This document shows positions 32,816-46,300 of a DNA stretch of 64,000 bases, piece by piece. The translations under genes and the position numbers were made by a program. Position 1 is the first letter of the stretch. Each line of letters opens with the position of its first letter. Location: the NCBI RefSeq assembly GCF_000003815.2, contig NC_049986.1, positions 24,973,684 through 25,037,683 on the forward strand, written 5' to 3'. The notes beneath the pieces were generated by a model that ran no database searches, was not told where the DNA came from, and was given only the letters and a program-made list of their open reading frames with translations. This DNA comes from Branchiostoma floridae. Lineage: Eukaryota; Chordata; Leptocardii; Amphioxiformes; Branchiostomatidae.

Positions 32816-34660
32816 GACGATAAGATCGTGGCCATTCCTACCCGCTTCCCTGACCGAAACTTCTGTTTGCAAAATAACAAAATCCTGTCTGTTGCCAAGT
32901 TTCATGTGTCATGGTCCTGATCTCAGCAGCCCGTAACAGTTTACAGTATACAGTATAGAGAACAATGGTGACCTCGGCCCACACTGTTCGTTACAGGTGT
33001 CGCACAGGTGCGTCTGGCAACATAAACTAGCTGATTCACCTGGCGCTGGCACGGCACGGGACGCAGGTGAGAACAAAGAGGACTCCCAAGAATTAGCGGT
33101 ACGGTCACAGGAAAAATGGCCGTGTTTCCTGCTGCCTTCTGGGTTTTAACTTAAAGAGACACGCCATAGATCAAGTTCTTATTGAGATCTGAGGAGGCAG
33201 CAGTTAGAGTCAAAGTCAAGGTTACTGTGGGCGCAGGAATCCGACTTGGAGAAGTCTAGGGATTGCTGAGTACAAGTATATAAACTTATTATGACATATG
33301 TGCCAAATGTAAATTTATTCCATGAAACACTGAACAAGTAAGTAAACTCATTATGACATATATGCCAAATTTAGATTTATTCCATAAAACACTGAACAAG
33401 TAATCCTTGTAGTACAATTTGCCTATGATATATAGCGTGAGCCCACATTATATGTATGTGTATTTTTGTGAATATGTTTGTGTGCGTGTGTGTGTGTGTG
33501 TGTATGTGTGTGCATATATCACGGTGTTTGTGTGTGAATATGTTTGTGTTTGTGTGCATATCTTTATTATTTATTTCAGGTTTAAAAAAACCATAGGTAC
33601 ACAAAAGACACATACATATACATTAAAATCTCTGCCTGTACAATATATGTGTATGTGCGTATGTATGTATGTATGTATATGTTTGTATGTGTGTGTGTAT
33701 GTGTGTATGTATGTATGTGTGTATATGTTTGTATGTTTGTGTGAGTGTGAATTAGAATTGTAAGTGATGCAAACAAGGACTTCATTTGCATAATCAGTGA
33801 TGGATTTTACAATTCCAGTATTTTCCAAATCTCATCCAACACGTGTCGTTTATAGTACTTGACACATGAGCAGATACCAAACATGCAGATAAGGGCCCAA
33901 TTTGCATAGTAATTACGAACAATCCAGGTGTATTGGTAAATATTGGTAATATCCTGCTAGACTTAGTTAAAGAATAACATCAACCTACATATATCATGTA
34001 TATGTGAAAGCAATTTGCAGGTATGCCATATAGCGTATTGTATATGTTTGACGTATGCATACAACAAAATTTATGCATGTAAGGTAACGTTATAACTATG
34101 TCTATGATACATATTATACACATACATTCGAAATTCATACAAAATATATTAGACATGTCTAAGTGTATGATAACTACATATATCTCATATAACGTTTTGT
34201 ATCTTACGTTGTGCACTTTATATAACACCGGATTGCCTCTAATAGGCAGCCGTTGATCTCAGGAAGTGCTGGTTCGATTTGGGGATTTTTTTCTATTCAA
34301 GGCAGATTTCTGCATAACTGGAATTGCACCTTTTTAGACAATGGCGCCAACCCACATCTGCCACGCAGCAATGGATTAGTCCATAATTTTGCACTTTGTT
34401 TTGTGGATTGTGGAACATTCCCTTTCAAACACCCAAAAGATGCAATTTTTGTGAAACATTGCTCCAATGTACTCTCATATGCAATAACCAAAATTGAAGT
34501 TTTTTATGTAATGATGAATTGACCTAATTGATTTAAACATCTCCAACAATTAGTAAATTTCTATCGTTCTACCAATTCATGTAATGGCACTTGAGCGCCA
34601 AATACACTATAGGTAATATCACCACCGCAATTCCCAAGAACAGCTGATGATCGATACAAT

Positions 34661-34703
34661 GCCTGATTTGTGTGCTGTAATCTGCACAGCACACAAATCA
34701 GGC
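34661..34703. repeat. Perfect 18-bp hairpin of the repeat unit
   Basis: GCCTGATTTGTGTGCTGT pairs with its complement across a 7-base loop. The same hairpin is at 53584-53626. The left arm alone is at 63939 and the right arm alone near 62346. Confidence 0.85.
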
Positions 34704-34789
34704 GTTATATTTATTCATTCGACATTAAAGAAGATGGGACGAACTGGAACTATACTCAAGTTATGGAACTTATTTTAACAGTAAACTTA

Positions 34790-37195
34790 ACTGTCCGCAA
34801 CTCTCCACCTCCCCGCTGTGAATCTGGAACATGTAGACATCTCTGTTTGCATGCAAGAGCTTCAGTTCGTTAGACAGGAGATGAAACTGATTAGGTATTG
34901 CTCCATAGATTCGATTAGAGTCCAGACTGAGCTTGTGGCCCTCAGGAAAGAGATCTGGGAATTGAAAAACAGGCTGAGCTCTGCTCCGCCGGCAACGTCG
35001 TGTTCTGCTCCGCCGGCAGCGTCGTGTTCTGCTCCGCCGGCAGCGCCGTGTTCTGCTCCGCCGGCAGCGCCGTGTTCTGCTCCGCCGGCAGCGCCGTGTT
35101 CTGCTCCGCCGGCAGCGTCGAGTTCTGCTCTGCCGGTAGCGTCGACTCTCGCCAGGCCGAAGGAATCTTACGCCAACGCCGTATCGGACACCTGCCCGTC
35201 GGAGACCATCCCTAAGTCCCTGCACGCGGGCGACCCTGGCCGGCAGGTGGAGAGGGCGCCTGCCACAAAGTCATCGCAGGCATCCCGACGTCATGGCTAC
35301 CCGAGTGGCTCTAGGGCTGTAGCCCGACCGCAGTCCACCTCAGCTGGTGGCCACAGTGACCTTGACTCTGAGGGCTTCCGCCTGGTGCAGAGAAAGAAGC
35401 AGAGGTCCAGGGCAGTGGTGGGTACAGCGGTGTCGTCCAGTCTGTCTGCGGCTAAGTCAAGACCAGCTGAGATCTTTGTGACGCGCCTTGAACCGGACAC
35501 ACTGACTCAGGATGTTGAAAGGTACTTGACTGATAACTTGTCGCAGAAATACTCTGTGTCCTGTTCTAAACTGACCACAAAATACGATGGGTATTCTTCG
35601 TTCCGTGTCTCTGTTGACTACAATGCTGTGTCGGAAGTCCTGTCTCCATCTTTCTGGCCATGTGGGATCCTAGTGCGCCGCTTTCACAGTAGGCGACGCT
35701 CTTCCACTTCTTAACCATGGACTTGAAGACCAGCTCGGACTCACTGAATGTGGCTTCCTTTAACTGCCGCTCAGTCAAAAACTCCGCCTCAGCCGTCAAG
35801 GACCTGTGCCAGATGTCAGACATTGTCCTTCTCCAGGAACACTGGCTCTTGCCGAACGATTTAAACTTTCTCTCTAGCTTGGATAAGGACTTTTTAACGT
35901 ATGGCACTTCGGCTATAGATATAGGTAACGGCCCTCTATATGGTCGCCCTTATGGTGGCGTCGCAGTCCTCTGGCGCAAGTCTCTCGGGATCACTGTGAG
36001 TATTGTGAGTGAGGACGACGATAGAATCTTAGTCCTACGAATTACCAATGATGCAAACTGTGAACTTCTCTTGATTTGTGTGTACTTACCTGTAGAATCC
36101 ACGAATAACATAGATATCTTCCTTGATAAGCTAGGTAAAATTGAATCCGTAATACAGCAGTCCGGCATAAGCAATGTCTGTATAATGGGCGATTTCAATA
36201 CGCGCCCGGATGGTGTATTTGCGCCATTGTTGTATAACTTCTGTGATGACTGTAACCTTCATGTGAGCGACGTTGACCAACTTCCTAGGGACACATTTAC
36301 TTACCTTAGTGAAGCTCACGGGTCAACGTCGTGGCTCGACCATTGCGTATGCTCCGACTCCATGTGCGATAGTATTTCAGAGATGTGCGTGTTGTATGAT
36401 TTTGTATCTTCCGACCATTTTCCCTTGTGGGTCTCCTTTGACTGGTCATCAACTCCTGTGTTTACAAACACAGCTGGCGACGGGATTCCTCCCCCTAACA
36501 GAATCAACTGGGAGCGCGCATCCCCCTCTGACTTGGCACGGTATTACTCTCGGGCTGATGCCCTTCTTGCAGAAGTCGATCTGCCAATTAATGCTATTTT
36601 ATGTAAAAATCCAAATTGTAAGAGCATCGACCACCGAACTTCTCTTGATACCGCTATTTGTGCTACGGTCGGAGCTCTTAAAAGTGCAGCTACGACCTCT
36701 TTCCCGCCGAGGAAATGTGCCACTCCCAACGCGATTCCTGGTTGGAATGCCGCCGTCAAAGAGCACCATAATGCAGCTCGAGACGCATTCCTTCTTTGGC
36801 GAGAACTCGGGCGCCCGAGGCATGGGGCCATTTGGGATTTAATGAGAAGAACGCGGGCGAAATTTAAATTAGCCCTTAGAGAGTGCCGACGCACGGAAGC
36901 CCAACACAGGGCAGATGCGCTCGCCTCTAGTTTACGTAAGGGGGGACAGGCAGGCTTTTGGTCAGCCTTACGGTCCCAAAATGGCCCCAGGTCGAACCTG
37001 CCTTGTAACATTGATGGTCACTGTGGCCCGTCCGATATTGCCAGTATGTGGAGGCAACATTACGACTCACTACTGAACTCTGTTGGTTCCAATGACCGTA
37101 AGTCATCTGTAGATGACACTGATGTCAGCTACGATCCTGGTATGTCAGCACCTGTATCTGAAGTAGGCGCAGCAATGGACCTTTCCTGTCGAACA
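34790..37195 (+). mobile_element. LINE, 5' half (ORF1 and endonuclease)
   Basis: It enters repeat unit A after CAGTAAACTTAAC, where units B and C continue differently. It carries ORF1 and the endonuclease part of ORF2 and stops at the start of the RT domain. Losing the 3' part is the reverse of usual LINE truncation. The RT half in the same orientation resumes at 48171. Confidence 0.8.
34818..35714 (+). CDS. LINE ORF1 protein
   Basis: 298 residues. An N-terminal helix with coiled-coil character (ELVALRKEIWELKNRL) is followed by about seven 8-residue repeats SAPPAA(S/P)C from a 24-base tandem repeat (34978-35147). A C-terminal RRM-like segment follows (IFVTRLEPDTLTQDVERYL, FRVSVD, WPCGILVRRF), as in ORF1 of many CR1/Jockey-group LINEs. 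The predicted role is to bind the element RNA. Its TAA is 2 bases before the ORF2 ATG, so ORF2 may be reached by reinitiation. Confidence 0.75.
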   Translation: MNLEHVDISVCMQELQFVRQEMKLIRYCSIDSIRVQTELVALRKEIWELKNRLSSAPPATSCSAPPAASCSAPPAAPCSAPPAAPCSAPPAAPCSAPPAASSSALPVASTLARPKESYANAVSDTCPSETIPKSLHAGDPGRQVERAPATKSSQASRRHGYPSGSRAVARPQSTSAGGHSDLDSEGFRLVQRKKQRSRAVVGTAVSSSLSAAKSRPAEIFVTRLEPDTLTQDVERYLTDNLSQKYSVSCSKLTTKYDGYSSFRVSVDYNAVSEVLSPSFWPCGILVRRFHSRRRSSTS

Positions 37196-37201
37196 CCGTA
37201 A
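35717..37201 (+). CDS. LINE ORF2, endonuclease only (3' interrupted)
   Basis: 494 residues starting at ACCATGG. The APE-type endonuclease shows SFNCRSVKN, LLQEHW, MGDFNTRP, SWLDH and SDHFPLW. A linker follows up to VSEVGAAMDL, where an RT domain should begin. After that the frame runs into unrelated sequence and stops within five codons. Confidence 0.8.
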   Translation: MDLKTSSDSLNVASFNCRSVKNSASAVKDLCQMSDIVLLQEHWLLPNDLNFLSSLDKDFLTYGTSAIDIGNGPLYGRPYGGVAVLWRKSLGITVSIVSEDDDRILVLRITNDANCELLLICVYLPVESTNNIDIFLDKLGKIESVIQQSGISNVCIMGDFNTRPDGVFAPLLYNFCDDCNLHVSDVDQLPRDTFTYLSEAHGSTSWLDHCVCSDSMCDSISEMCVLYDFVSSDHFPLWVSFDWSSTPVFTNTAGDGIPPPNRINWERASPSDLARYYSRADALLAEVDLPINAILCKNPNCKSIDHRTSLDTAICATVGALKSAATTSFPPRKCATPNAIPGWNAAVKEHHNAARDAFLLWRELGRPRHGAIWDLMRRTRAKFKLALRECRRTEAQHRADALASSLRKGGQAGFWSALRSQNGPRSNLPCNIDGHCGPSDIASMWRQHYDSLLNSVGSNDRKSSVDDTDVSYDPGMSAPVSEVGAAMDLSCRTP

Positions 37202-37927
37202 GCCCCGCCCCCTGTTCGATTTCGAACACCTCGGGCAAAACTAGCGAAACTCGGGCAGAAATGGCGGCGAATGACGGGCCGCGGCCTGCAGGGAGAAACG
37301 GTGATTCGGCCTTCATGCAGCCAGATGACGTAACTAAGGCAGCTAAATAGAGATGTTACACATAGTCCACATCGTCGTAAGTCTGAAAAGTCCTGTTGGT
37401 GGCAGAACGCGCAAAGGCTGTTTGCAGTGGGGCCTTAGTTTACGCTCCATGCGGAAACACGACTTACGGCACCGCCTAAAGTTGCAATCGACCGGGAAGT
37501 AAAATAAGTCGTGACAAGCACAAATGCGTCTGTTTAACGTTGCAATTGTTTCTGCTGCATCCTCTTTGATACCTGTGCTGCATGCTCCACAGCTGTATCG
37601 GTGCAGAAATTGCAGTTAAATCCAAGCCTAGAGCTCGAAAACTTGGGGGAGGGGGAGGGGCAAATTGAGTTACATATTCCAACATGCAGAAGATCACTGT
37701 GACATTAATATAAGCACGTGAACGGACAATAACCACGTAGACGTAGACGTAAACAGTGGTGATAATTTACATAAGAGCAGGAGAATGAATATGCGAGTGA
37801 AATAAAAGAAAATCTTTTGCTGTATACGTACTTTGGGCATCTAATGAATGGCGTTACTTTCACTGATTACATAACGCGCTAGAGGGCGTATCGTGTTACG
37901 GTGAAAATCAGCGCGACTAGGACAAAG

Positions 37928-40900
37928 ATGGCCGCCGCCACCACTAAGTTGTCAGTTTTGTCCGCTGACTTTGGTTTAAGTTTCTTTGGCACCGAAACGC
38001 TGTCGCAGCGGGCCAAAAAAAAGGGATATGCTTTCTTCGTAGAAAGCTACGTAAACAGCGTAGAATTGTTCGAGCAGCAGGATGATGTGGTTGCTGTTCG
38101 GGCAAAATGCTTTCGGTCCATGCGGAAGGGGCAGGCGCCGCACACGATCAATCTGTTGGTAGGCACTGCAAGCCGGCTGCTGACAAGCAGCCGGTGCACC
38201 TGTCAAGCAGGGTACGTATACCTGTGACAGCGTTCGTTTTAGTTTCGTGTAGCACAGCTGCATGCATGCACACGACGTAAACGGAAGATAAAAACACGGA
38301 GAAGGAGGCAACTTGCAAGGACACGTAAAAGGTCACCGTGATAGAAATATAAGTACGCCAACGGAGAGTAAAAAATGTTTTAGAAACAACGACAAGAACA
38401 AGAGAACGTCTTCGATAAACTTGCAAGTATAATAAAGAGAAATCTTTTGTTGTGTATGTTCTTTGGGCACATATATAATTTTCACGGACTGATGTTACAT
38501 AACCGTGAAAATGATAACGCTACATGTCCTGTAAAGTGTAACAGCCATCGCGGTTGGTGGGGGTGGGGGTGGGCGGTGAGCTATCGTTTTACCGTGTTTA
38601 TGTTTTCCGCTGGGATCCTTGACACTGCCTGAAAAAGCTGAAGCATACTGCCTAATAAAATGTGCTATTTCGAAAGGGGTTTGGTAGATGCTAATAACGG
38701 TTGTTCAACATAATATGTTGTACACAAGCGTCTTATTACGAAAGGTCACTACGTTGGAGGGTTTTAATCCTTCTTTGTCCTTTATCAATATCATGCTCCA
38801 TATCATGACAATAATTTTGTTCTTACACATAAACTTTCAGCCTGTCAGGTACCTGTGCACACGCACTGGCAGTCGTGTACACATTGAGCCACTTCCAACA
38901 ACTAGGTCTTAAAGAAGTGCCAACTGATGCAAGTGTAACAAGTCTGCCACAGCAGTGGCACAAACCAAGGGGCAGAAAAATTCAACCAGAGAGTGTGACT
39001 GACTTGGTGTTGGCAAAGCCAACTAAAACAATCAGGAAAAGGAAACCTGTTTTCCATCAAGAACAGGCAACTGCACACAGGTACTGTTGTAAAAACAGTT
39101 GAAAACAATACAAATACAGTTCGAAATCATTATTAATAAAGTTTATTGGAAATGAGAAAATGTTGCCATTTTTTTTCAAGTGCAGCCACCTACACAAAGA
39201 TAAGTTGAACTGTTGAAAATCAATACAAATACATTTGAAAAGCATTCCTAATAAAATTTATCGTATAAAATTGTTGGTGGAGACATACAAAAGTGTATTT
39301 GCTGATATCTTAGTGTCTCAGGTTCACTTACTAACACAGGTTATGTTTTACCGCAACTGTACAACAGCAAGTATCACACACAAGTGAATTAAATTGATGC
39401 AAAGAGCAGCATTCCCAATTGCTATTAGTACAGGGTGAATCGAAGAAAAAATAGTACATTTTTTCACAGTATTGTACAGCCGACAAAACCAGAGATTCGT
39501 CGCCTCAAAGTGCCAGGCACTGCACTAAGTTACCTCCTTACAGAGGACAGCCCTGAAGCAGACACTCCGTTGGGTAAAGTGCAGAGAGGCTCATCCTTGT
39601 TTTACCAGGTAATAATGATAAGACAACTATAAAAGTAAATTGCAGTTTGCTTTGTGTCAGTTTTCAGTGGCAACAGTCTTTATGATAAAAGAAAATAAAT
39701 GAAACAAAAACGTAATACTATCTAAAACAGAAACAAAGCATTAGAATGGTAAGGTCAACGCATTATTCTTATTTGCCATAAACAAAAAAGTAGCTGTGTT
39801 TCCGGTGCTCAACAAAGCAAAGGGAATGAAAAGAAACGTGTATCTTTTAAATACGTATCAGCAAAGGCCTTTTCGTTCCAAATCACATAAAAATACGTCT
39901 TCGAAACAAATTCCCCAGGGAATACTCAGATGATACCACTACGCATGCGTGTAAAAATTCCAGACATGCCTACGAAATTCTGGGAATTTTTGTCAAACGG
40001 TCGCACTCTATAACATTAGGCTCGCCCCTCAGGCGTCGCCAAAAACAACTGGTCTTTCAACGACAATGTCATACATGCTGTCTTCCTAGAAGTGTACGCA
40101 ACAGGGTTAATACCTTCATTTGGAACAAGGAAACTGAAGAGGGACATAAAAGTAACATAGGTAAAACCAGTATAATACTGAAGTAAGTTCTTTGTACGAG
40201 ACCCAACAACAACATTAAAACTAAACGCATGCTTTTTCAGTTCTTCATTCTCCCTGCTCAAGTCTGTACATTCTCTTTTCAGGTCTTCATTTTTCCTTCT
40301 CAGGTCTTCACATGTACTGTTCAGGTCTTCCTTCTCCCTTTTCAGGTCATCATTTTCCCTCTTCAGGTCCTTATTTTCCTTTTTCAGTCTCTGGATGGAA
40401 CGTAGACTTGGAGAAGAAGCTGAAATACACAACAACAATGAACTATTAATTATTACTACCGTAATAAAAATGTATGTTAGATCTTCCTTTCTCCTCTCTG
40501 ATGTTGTTGTGAGACTCTTGGGCAGGTGCTGTAAAGAAACAATGCATTATAAGCACTGACTCATGTTTAATTTAAGATTATCTGTTTTTGCATTCTGCAG
40601 CTGAACTGTTCCCCACCCAGGACCTGCCATGCTACAGCCACAGCATGTGGGAACACCACATTCCCACAGCCAAACCAGTCATGGGTCCTCCCTGACGAAT
40701 TCTATGTCTGTAATAATATGTGTAACCTAACGGTAGAGGAGGCAGTTTCCCTTGAGGGGGCTACAGTAAAGCAATCAGAATGCCCCCTCTGGCATGCTGA
40801 GCGGCAGAAACGGGTCACAGCATCCATGTTTGGAAAGACCCTGAAGAGAAAAAAAGAGTACAACATCAAGTTCCTGACAGACCTGTTTGGCACCAAGTCT

Positions 40901-41400
40901 GCCCACAGTGTCTCTCTTGCGTATGGTAAGAGTCACGAAGCCCAGGCTAAGGAGGCATACATCCGCACCTTTGAGTCATCTAACCAAGCTGTTCATATTC
41001 ATTAGTGTGGTCTTGTTGTCGACCCTTTCTTTTCCTTTCTGGGAGCCTCCCCTGATGCTAAAGCGTGTTGTGGGGCGCAGACTGGCATTCTTGAAGTCAA
41101 GTGTCCCTACAGCGCTCGAAACATGACTGCCAAGGATGCCAGTCTGAACCTTCCCAACTTCTACTTGAAAGCAGAAGGGGACTCCTTGTCTTTAGATAGG
41201 AGTCATGAGTATTTCTACCAAGTCCAAGGGCAGCTCTTGGTCACAGGGGCACCCTTTTGTGACTTTGTCACTGTGTTGACACACACATTGAGCGAATCCT
41301 CCCTGATGTGCAGTTCTGCCATTACTTGTTCAGTTGGCAAAGTTTCACAAGACACATGCTATGCCGTTTTTTCAGCGCATCACTCAAAATACCCATGTTG
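37928..41400 (+). pseudogene. SWIM zinc finger and YqaJ-like exonuclease gene, disabled
   Basis: Exons 37928-38211, 38841-39080, 39470-39608 and 40601 onward join in consistent phases (2, 2, 0). The exon 1-2 junction restores a SWIM motif, CTC then GTCAH (CxC-CxH). The last exon is YqaJ-like: AYGKSHEAQAKEAY, GASPD and LEVKCPYSAR, the PD-(D/E)xK nuclease signature, then FYQVQGQLLVTG. It is broken by a stop at 41003-41005, a one-base shift near 41040 and another near 41285. The start has a good context (AAAGATGG) and a YY1-like AAGATGGCCGCC. The function was probably DNA end-processing for a mobile element; this copy looks dead unless the bases are errors. Confidence 0.7.
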
Positions 41401-41599
41401 ACTAAATATATTTGCTCAACAACAATCCCACCGGCAACTAGTATTTAGGAAAGTGAAAAGTAAAATGAATTGTGTTTCACTTACATCCTTCTGTGGGTGT
41501 TCCCTGCAGCTGACTTTCCTGTATGGGTGGGGTCAGTCTGGGCTTTTTGTTGCTGAAATGGATAAAAAAACACATGATACTAATTAATGTTGTCAAACA

Positions 41600-42890
41600 G
41601 TAGACTAATGGACATTCATAGCAAATAATTATGATGTTGACTGACTATAACTAGTGTTGTATAAGTACTGTACATGTATTTCCTGAATTCGTCACTGTAT
41701 TTTTAAGTTCACAAGTTTGCTTTTACTTTTCCTCTGTGAACATAACATGACGGCAAATATTTCAAACTGTACACATACCTCATAGCTGTACATACTGTGT
41801 TTGCAGTGAACTTAAAATCACATGGCAATCTAGGTACTGTGGTAGTAGCCAAATATTTATTTATTCACTGATCTTTTGGGTGATCATTTGGTTTGTAAAA
41901 CTGATTTTCATGATAGCCCAGTTACAGAATAAAATATATAAAACAATGTACAAAAGAAAATGCTTAACCACAGACAACAAACACGAGTCCAATGCATGTA
42001 TAAGTTACAAATAATGGAACAAAGTACTCAAAAGAACTTACATAATAACAACCCATCATAATAACAGATATATAATATAGTCAATCTATGGACAAAATAA
42101 CAGAAGGTAATATTAGCAAACAAAAGGCAAAATGAATCATAACTCAAATGAAGTTAAGTCATAACAAATCATTATCATAATCCAGTCATTTCATAGGTCT
42201 TTTGGGGTTAAGGCCTGATTGACTGTTTTCGGTGTGGGTGCTAGTTTTAAGTCAGGATTTACTGAGTTGTATATTGTAGTACAAGTATCTCCAAAAACAA
42301 ACGTGCGCTGACCTGCTCTTGAAGTGTGGTTTAGTTTGTGTAGGAGATGTGATTGTCTTGTGTTGTAGCTGTTGATTTCATTCCAGTTTATAAAAACTTT
42401 TGTCACTGACTGCTTTTTGCTATACTGTCAAATATAAAATTTAAAAAAAATCAATGGTTTCTAAGCAGTTTCCTGTGTCTAATCCAACAACTCTTACTGA
42501 ATAAGTTGCTTTTCTACTGAAGAAAATATGCAGGTAAAACTTGTGTGTTGCAGGTGATTTTGAATGTTCCTAAAACTAAAAGTATTGCGAACCCTGCATA
42601 TGACATAATGCCTGCACTAGTGCAGGTTTTCACCCCCCACCCCTAAAATTAAAAATGCTCATGTAACATTTGCTAAAGCACTAAAATATAAGCTTTCATT
42701 TCACGGGCTGCTAATTCAAAGCCCTGTTGTTTTTCTGCTGCAGACAATATCTACACAGTTTTGAAAATCATCAGACATGTGTATTACTAGTAAATAATAG
42801 TGCAAAGTGTGTGTAGACTTTTTGTGCATTATGTACTTCTTTTATTTGTGTTTCACCTTACATGGCACCGACACAAAAGTGACAGTAAGT
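41600..42890 (-). other. THAP gene intron 2
   Basis: AT-rich. No repeats or genes are recognised. Confidence 0.4.
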
Positions 42891-43354
42891 CTTACCACTC
42901 ATTCTGCTGTACATGACGTTTCATTGGCGTCCTGACTGGCGCGGCGTCGGTGCCATCCGCTGGCTGCGGGTCTGGAAACCGTGTCGTTGGTCTCCCATCT
43001 TTGAAGTGCTGTTTGAGACATGTTTGATATAAGTTTGAAAATATCCACGTACTACCAAAAATCTTACAGCAGGGTACTACATAGGACCAGGAATAGAGTA
43101 TGGGTCATATCTGGTGCCTGACAAAATACTGTACAGGGTTCCTTCCCACAAATAGCGAAATAAATTCAGGTAAATAGATTGTTGCATTTTGCAAAGGGGA
43201 GGGGGGTATTTTGAAGCGCCATAACATCCATGCGGTCATGGTGGCATTACAGCACTGCCTAGCGTTACGAGATAAAACAGGGCTATGGTGATATACTAGT
43301 ACAATAGTCATTTCTATGCCCGTTTGTCGATGAAAGTGTGCTAAATTTTAGCCG

Positions 43355-46300
43355 CATGGTCTTTTTAGCGAATGCCCACAAACGCCCACTCTAGAGAAGT
43401 CCGCGCTGCACGAATCTCATTTTTTTTTGCTTGGAATATGTCCACGTTGTGCTCCCATGTATTAATCCTGAGTTTCAAGTCAATCCATTGACCCGAAGTG
43501 ACATAAATCAAAGTTTTCGATTCTCGATGGTCTTTTTAGCGAACGCCCAGCAAAATGTCTTTTTAGCGAATGCCCACTATATCCACAAAAATATCGGCCG
43601 TCGCGCAACGACACCTAAACTTACCGCCACAAACATGTTCAAGATGGTGTCCCATTGATGTGTACGGAGTTTCCGTGCTTTACAAGCATTTTAAGTCCCT
43701 GTTTTTGGTCAAAATGTACGGCGACGATACTACCATACTTTAACTATAGCAATTCAAAATGGCGGGCACTAGTCATGTGACCTCCTTGCGGGACTGTTCT
43801 ATAAGTATCGCGGGAGGGACTGTTGTAGCATAGCTTCTCATACAACCATTTTAGAGTGAATTCTGAACAAGATTTTCATTTCATAGTGCTATCATCTGAC
43901 TGATATTTACAACGTGGTCATTTTTTATGTGCTATTATTACCCAGGTTTGAGGAACTTAGTGCAAATTTGGATATTGATTCACCTCAGTGCCCAATTAAT
44001 GTACAAAAGGCTCAGACACATTAGTGTTATAAACCTGAATAGGGGCAGGTAACCAATACTAGAAAAACATAGCTATTTATTATCAACAATACTATTTACA
44101 TTATAATAATAACTCTTCACCAAACTGGACTTTTCTTATCTTTATTTATCACAGAAACATTGTTACAGTGAGGATTTGATTAGATGAGTATCTGTTACAG
44201 TGTGTACAAACTTATTTCAAGTACAAAAATGTATTTCGTTTCACTTCCTAAATATTTTTAAAGTATTGGAAGAAGTTGACACATAAACAATATTAATTGC
44301 ATTATTTATGTGCAGTAAAATGTGACCACATGCTATCAATAGCCTAATAAATTGTTGGAACATGGCACAAGCGGGCTCCCCTTCTGAGTACAGAAAGGAA
44401 ATGTTTTATTACATTTAGTTATGACGTAGAAAACTTCAATTGTAAAATGTACCTTTATTAACATTTACAAACAAATTGTTTTTTCTCTTCTTAATAAATG
44501 ACAACAATGCAGGTAAGTAAGGTGTGTTTCCTTTTATAACAGGCCAGGTAAGACGCCGTACAGGTAAGTAAGGTGTGTTTCCTTTTATAGCAGACCAGGT
44601 AAGACACCGTACAGGTGAGTAAGGTGTGTTTCCTTGACTACAGACTAGGTAAGACACCTTACAGGTGAGAAACGTGTATTTCCTTTCATTACAGACCAGG
44701 TAAGACACCGTACAGGTGAGTAACGTGTATTTCCTTTGATTGCAGACCAGGTAAGACACCGTACAGGTGATTAAGGTGTGTTTCCTTGACTACAGACTAG
44801 GTAAGACACTGTACAGGTGAGTAACGTGTATTTCCTTTGATTACAGACCAGGTAAGACACCGTACAGGTGAGTAAGGTGTGTTTCCTTGACTACATGCCA
44901 GGTAAGACACCAAAACACGTAAGTAAGGTGTGTTTCCTTTTATAACAGACCAGGTAAGACACCGTACAGGTGAGTAACGTGTATTTCCTTTGATTACAGA
45001 CCAGGTAAGGCACCATACAGGTGAGTAACGTGTATTTCCTTTCATTACAGACCAGGTAAGACAACATACAGGTGAGTAACGTGTATATCCTTTGATAACA
45101 GGCCAGGTAAGACACCATACAGGTAAGTAAGGTACGTTTCCTTTTATAACAGACCAGGTAAGACACCGTACAGGTGAGTAACGTGTAATTCCTTTGTTTA
45201 CAGACCAGGTAAGACACCGTACAGGTGAGTAACGTGTAATTCCTTTGTTTACAGACCAGGTAAGACAACATACAGGTGAGTAACGTGTATTTCCTTTGAT
45301 AACAGGCCAGGTAAGACACCATACAGGTAAGTAAGGTACGTTTCCTTTTATAACAGACCAGGTAAGACACCGTACAGGTGAGTAACGTGTAATTCCTTTG
45401 ATTACAGACCAGGTAAGACACCGCACAGATGAGTAAGGCGTCTTTCCTTTGCCTATAGACCAGATAGGGCATTATACAGGTAAGTAAGTTGCTTTACTCA
45501 CCTGTTTAATACCTATCTGGTCTATAGGCAAAGGGAAGACGCTTTACTCACCTGTATAATGGCCTATATGGTAGTATATAGGCAAAGGAAAGTTGCTTTA
45601 CTCACCTGTATAATACCCTGTCTGGTCTATAGGCAAAGTAAAGACATCTTACTTACCTGTATAATGGCCTATCTGGTCTATAGGCAAAGGAAAGACACCT
45701 TACTCACCTGTTTAATGGCCTATCTGGTCTATAGGCAAAGGAAAGACACCTTATTCACCTGTATAATGGCCTATCTGGTATATAGGCAAGGGAAAGACGC
45801 CTTACTTACCTGTATAATGCCCCATCTGGTATATAGGCGAAGGAAAGACACCTAACTTACCTGTAAAATACCCTATCTGGTCTACAGGCAAAGGAAAGTT
45901 GCTTTACTCACCTGCATAATACCCTATCTGGTCTATAGGCAAAGGAAACACACCTGACTTACCTGTATAATGGCCTATATGGTATATAGGCAAAGGAAAG
46001 ACGCCTTACTCACCTGTGTAATACCCTATCTGGTCTATAGACAAAGGAAACACACCTTACTCACCTGTGCGGTGTCTTACCTGGTCTGTAATGAAAGGAA
46101 ATACAAGTTACTCACCTGTATGGTGTCTTACCTGGTCTGTAATGAAAGGAAATACACGTTACTCACCTGTACGGTGTCTTACCTGGTCTGTGAACAAAGG
46201 AAATACACGTTACTCACCTGTATGGTGTCATACCTGGTCTGTAATCAAAGGAAACACACCTTACTCACCTGTGCGGTGTCTTACCTGGTCTGTTATAAAA

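Larger units (their letters stand above)
31978..34789. repeat. Large dispersed repeat unit A
   Basis: It begins near AAAGAGACACGCCATAGATC and includes GAGTGGCTGTCCACC (32029), a G-rich tract (32597-32815), a GT/GTAT microsatellite (33430-33750) and a hairpin (34661-34703). Most of its parts recur at 53195-55054, 61728-62345 and 62346-63970. An 89-codon ORF (32031-32300) recurs in each unit with few changes, but no domain is recognised. The unit is interrupted at about 34790 by a LINE. Confidence 0.7.

Noticed and set aside
32474-32905. Proline-rich antisense ORFs (also 54189-54722)
   Set aside because: They arise from the G-rich tract; frames differ between the two copies of the unit and no domain is present.
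34770-35225. Minus-strand Arg-rich 151-codon ORF
   Set aside because: It is the antisense shadow of the LINE ORF1 24-bp proline repeat.
44797-45472. ORFs of 193-209 codons with 19-residue repeats (and + strand partners at 45559-46700)
   Set aside because: They are open in several frames because the 57-bp unit is a multiple of three and lacks stops. They lie in foldback arms and carry no known domain.
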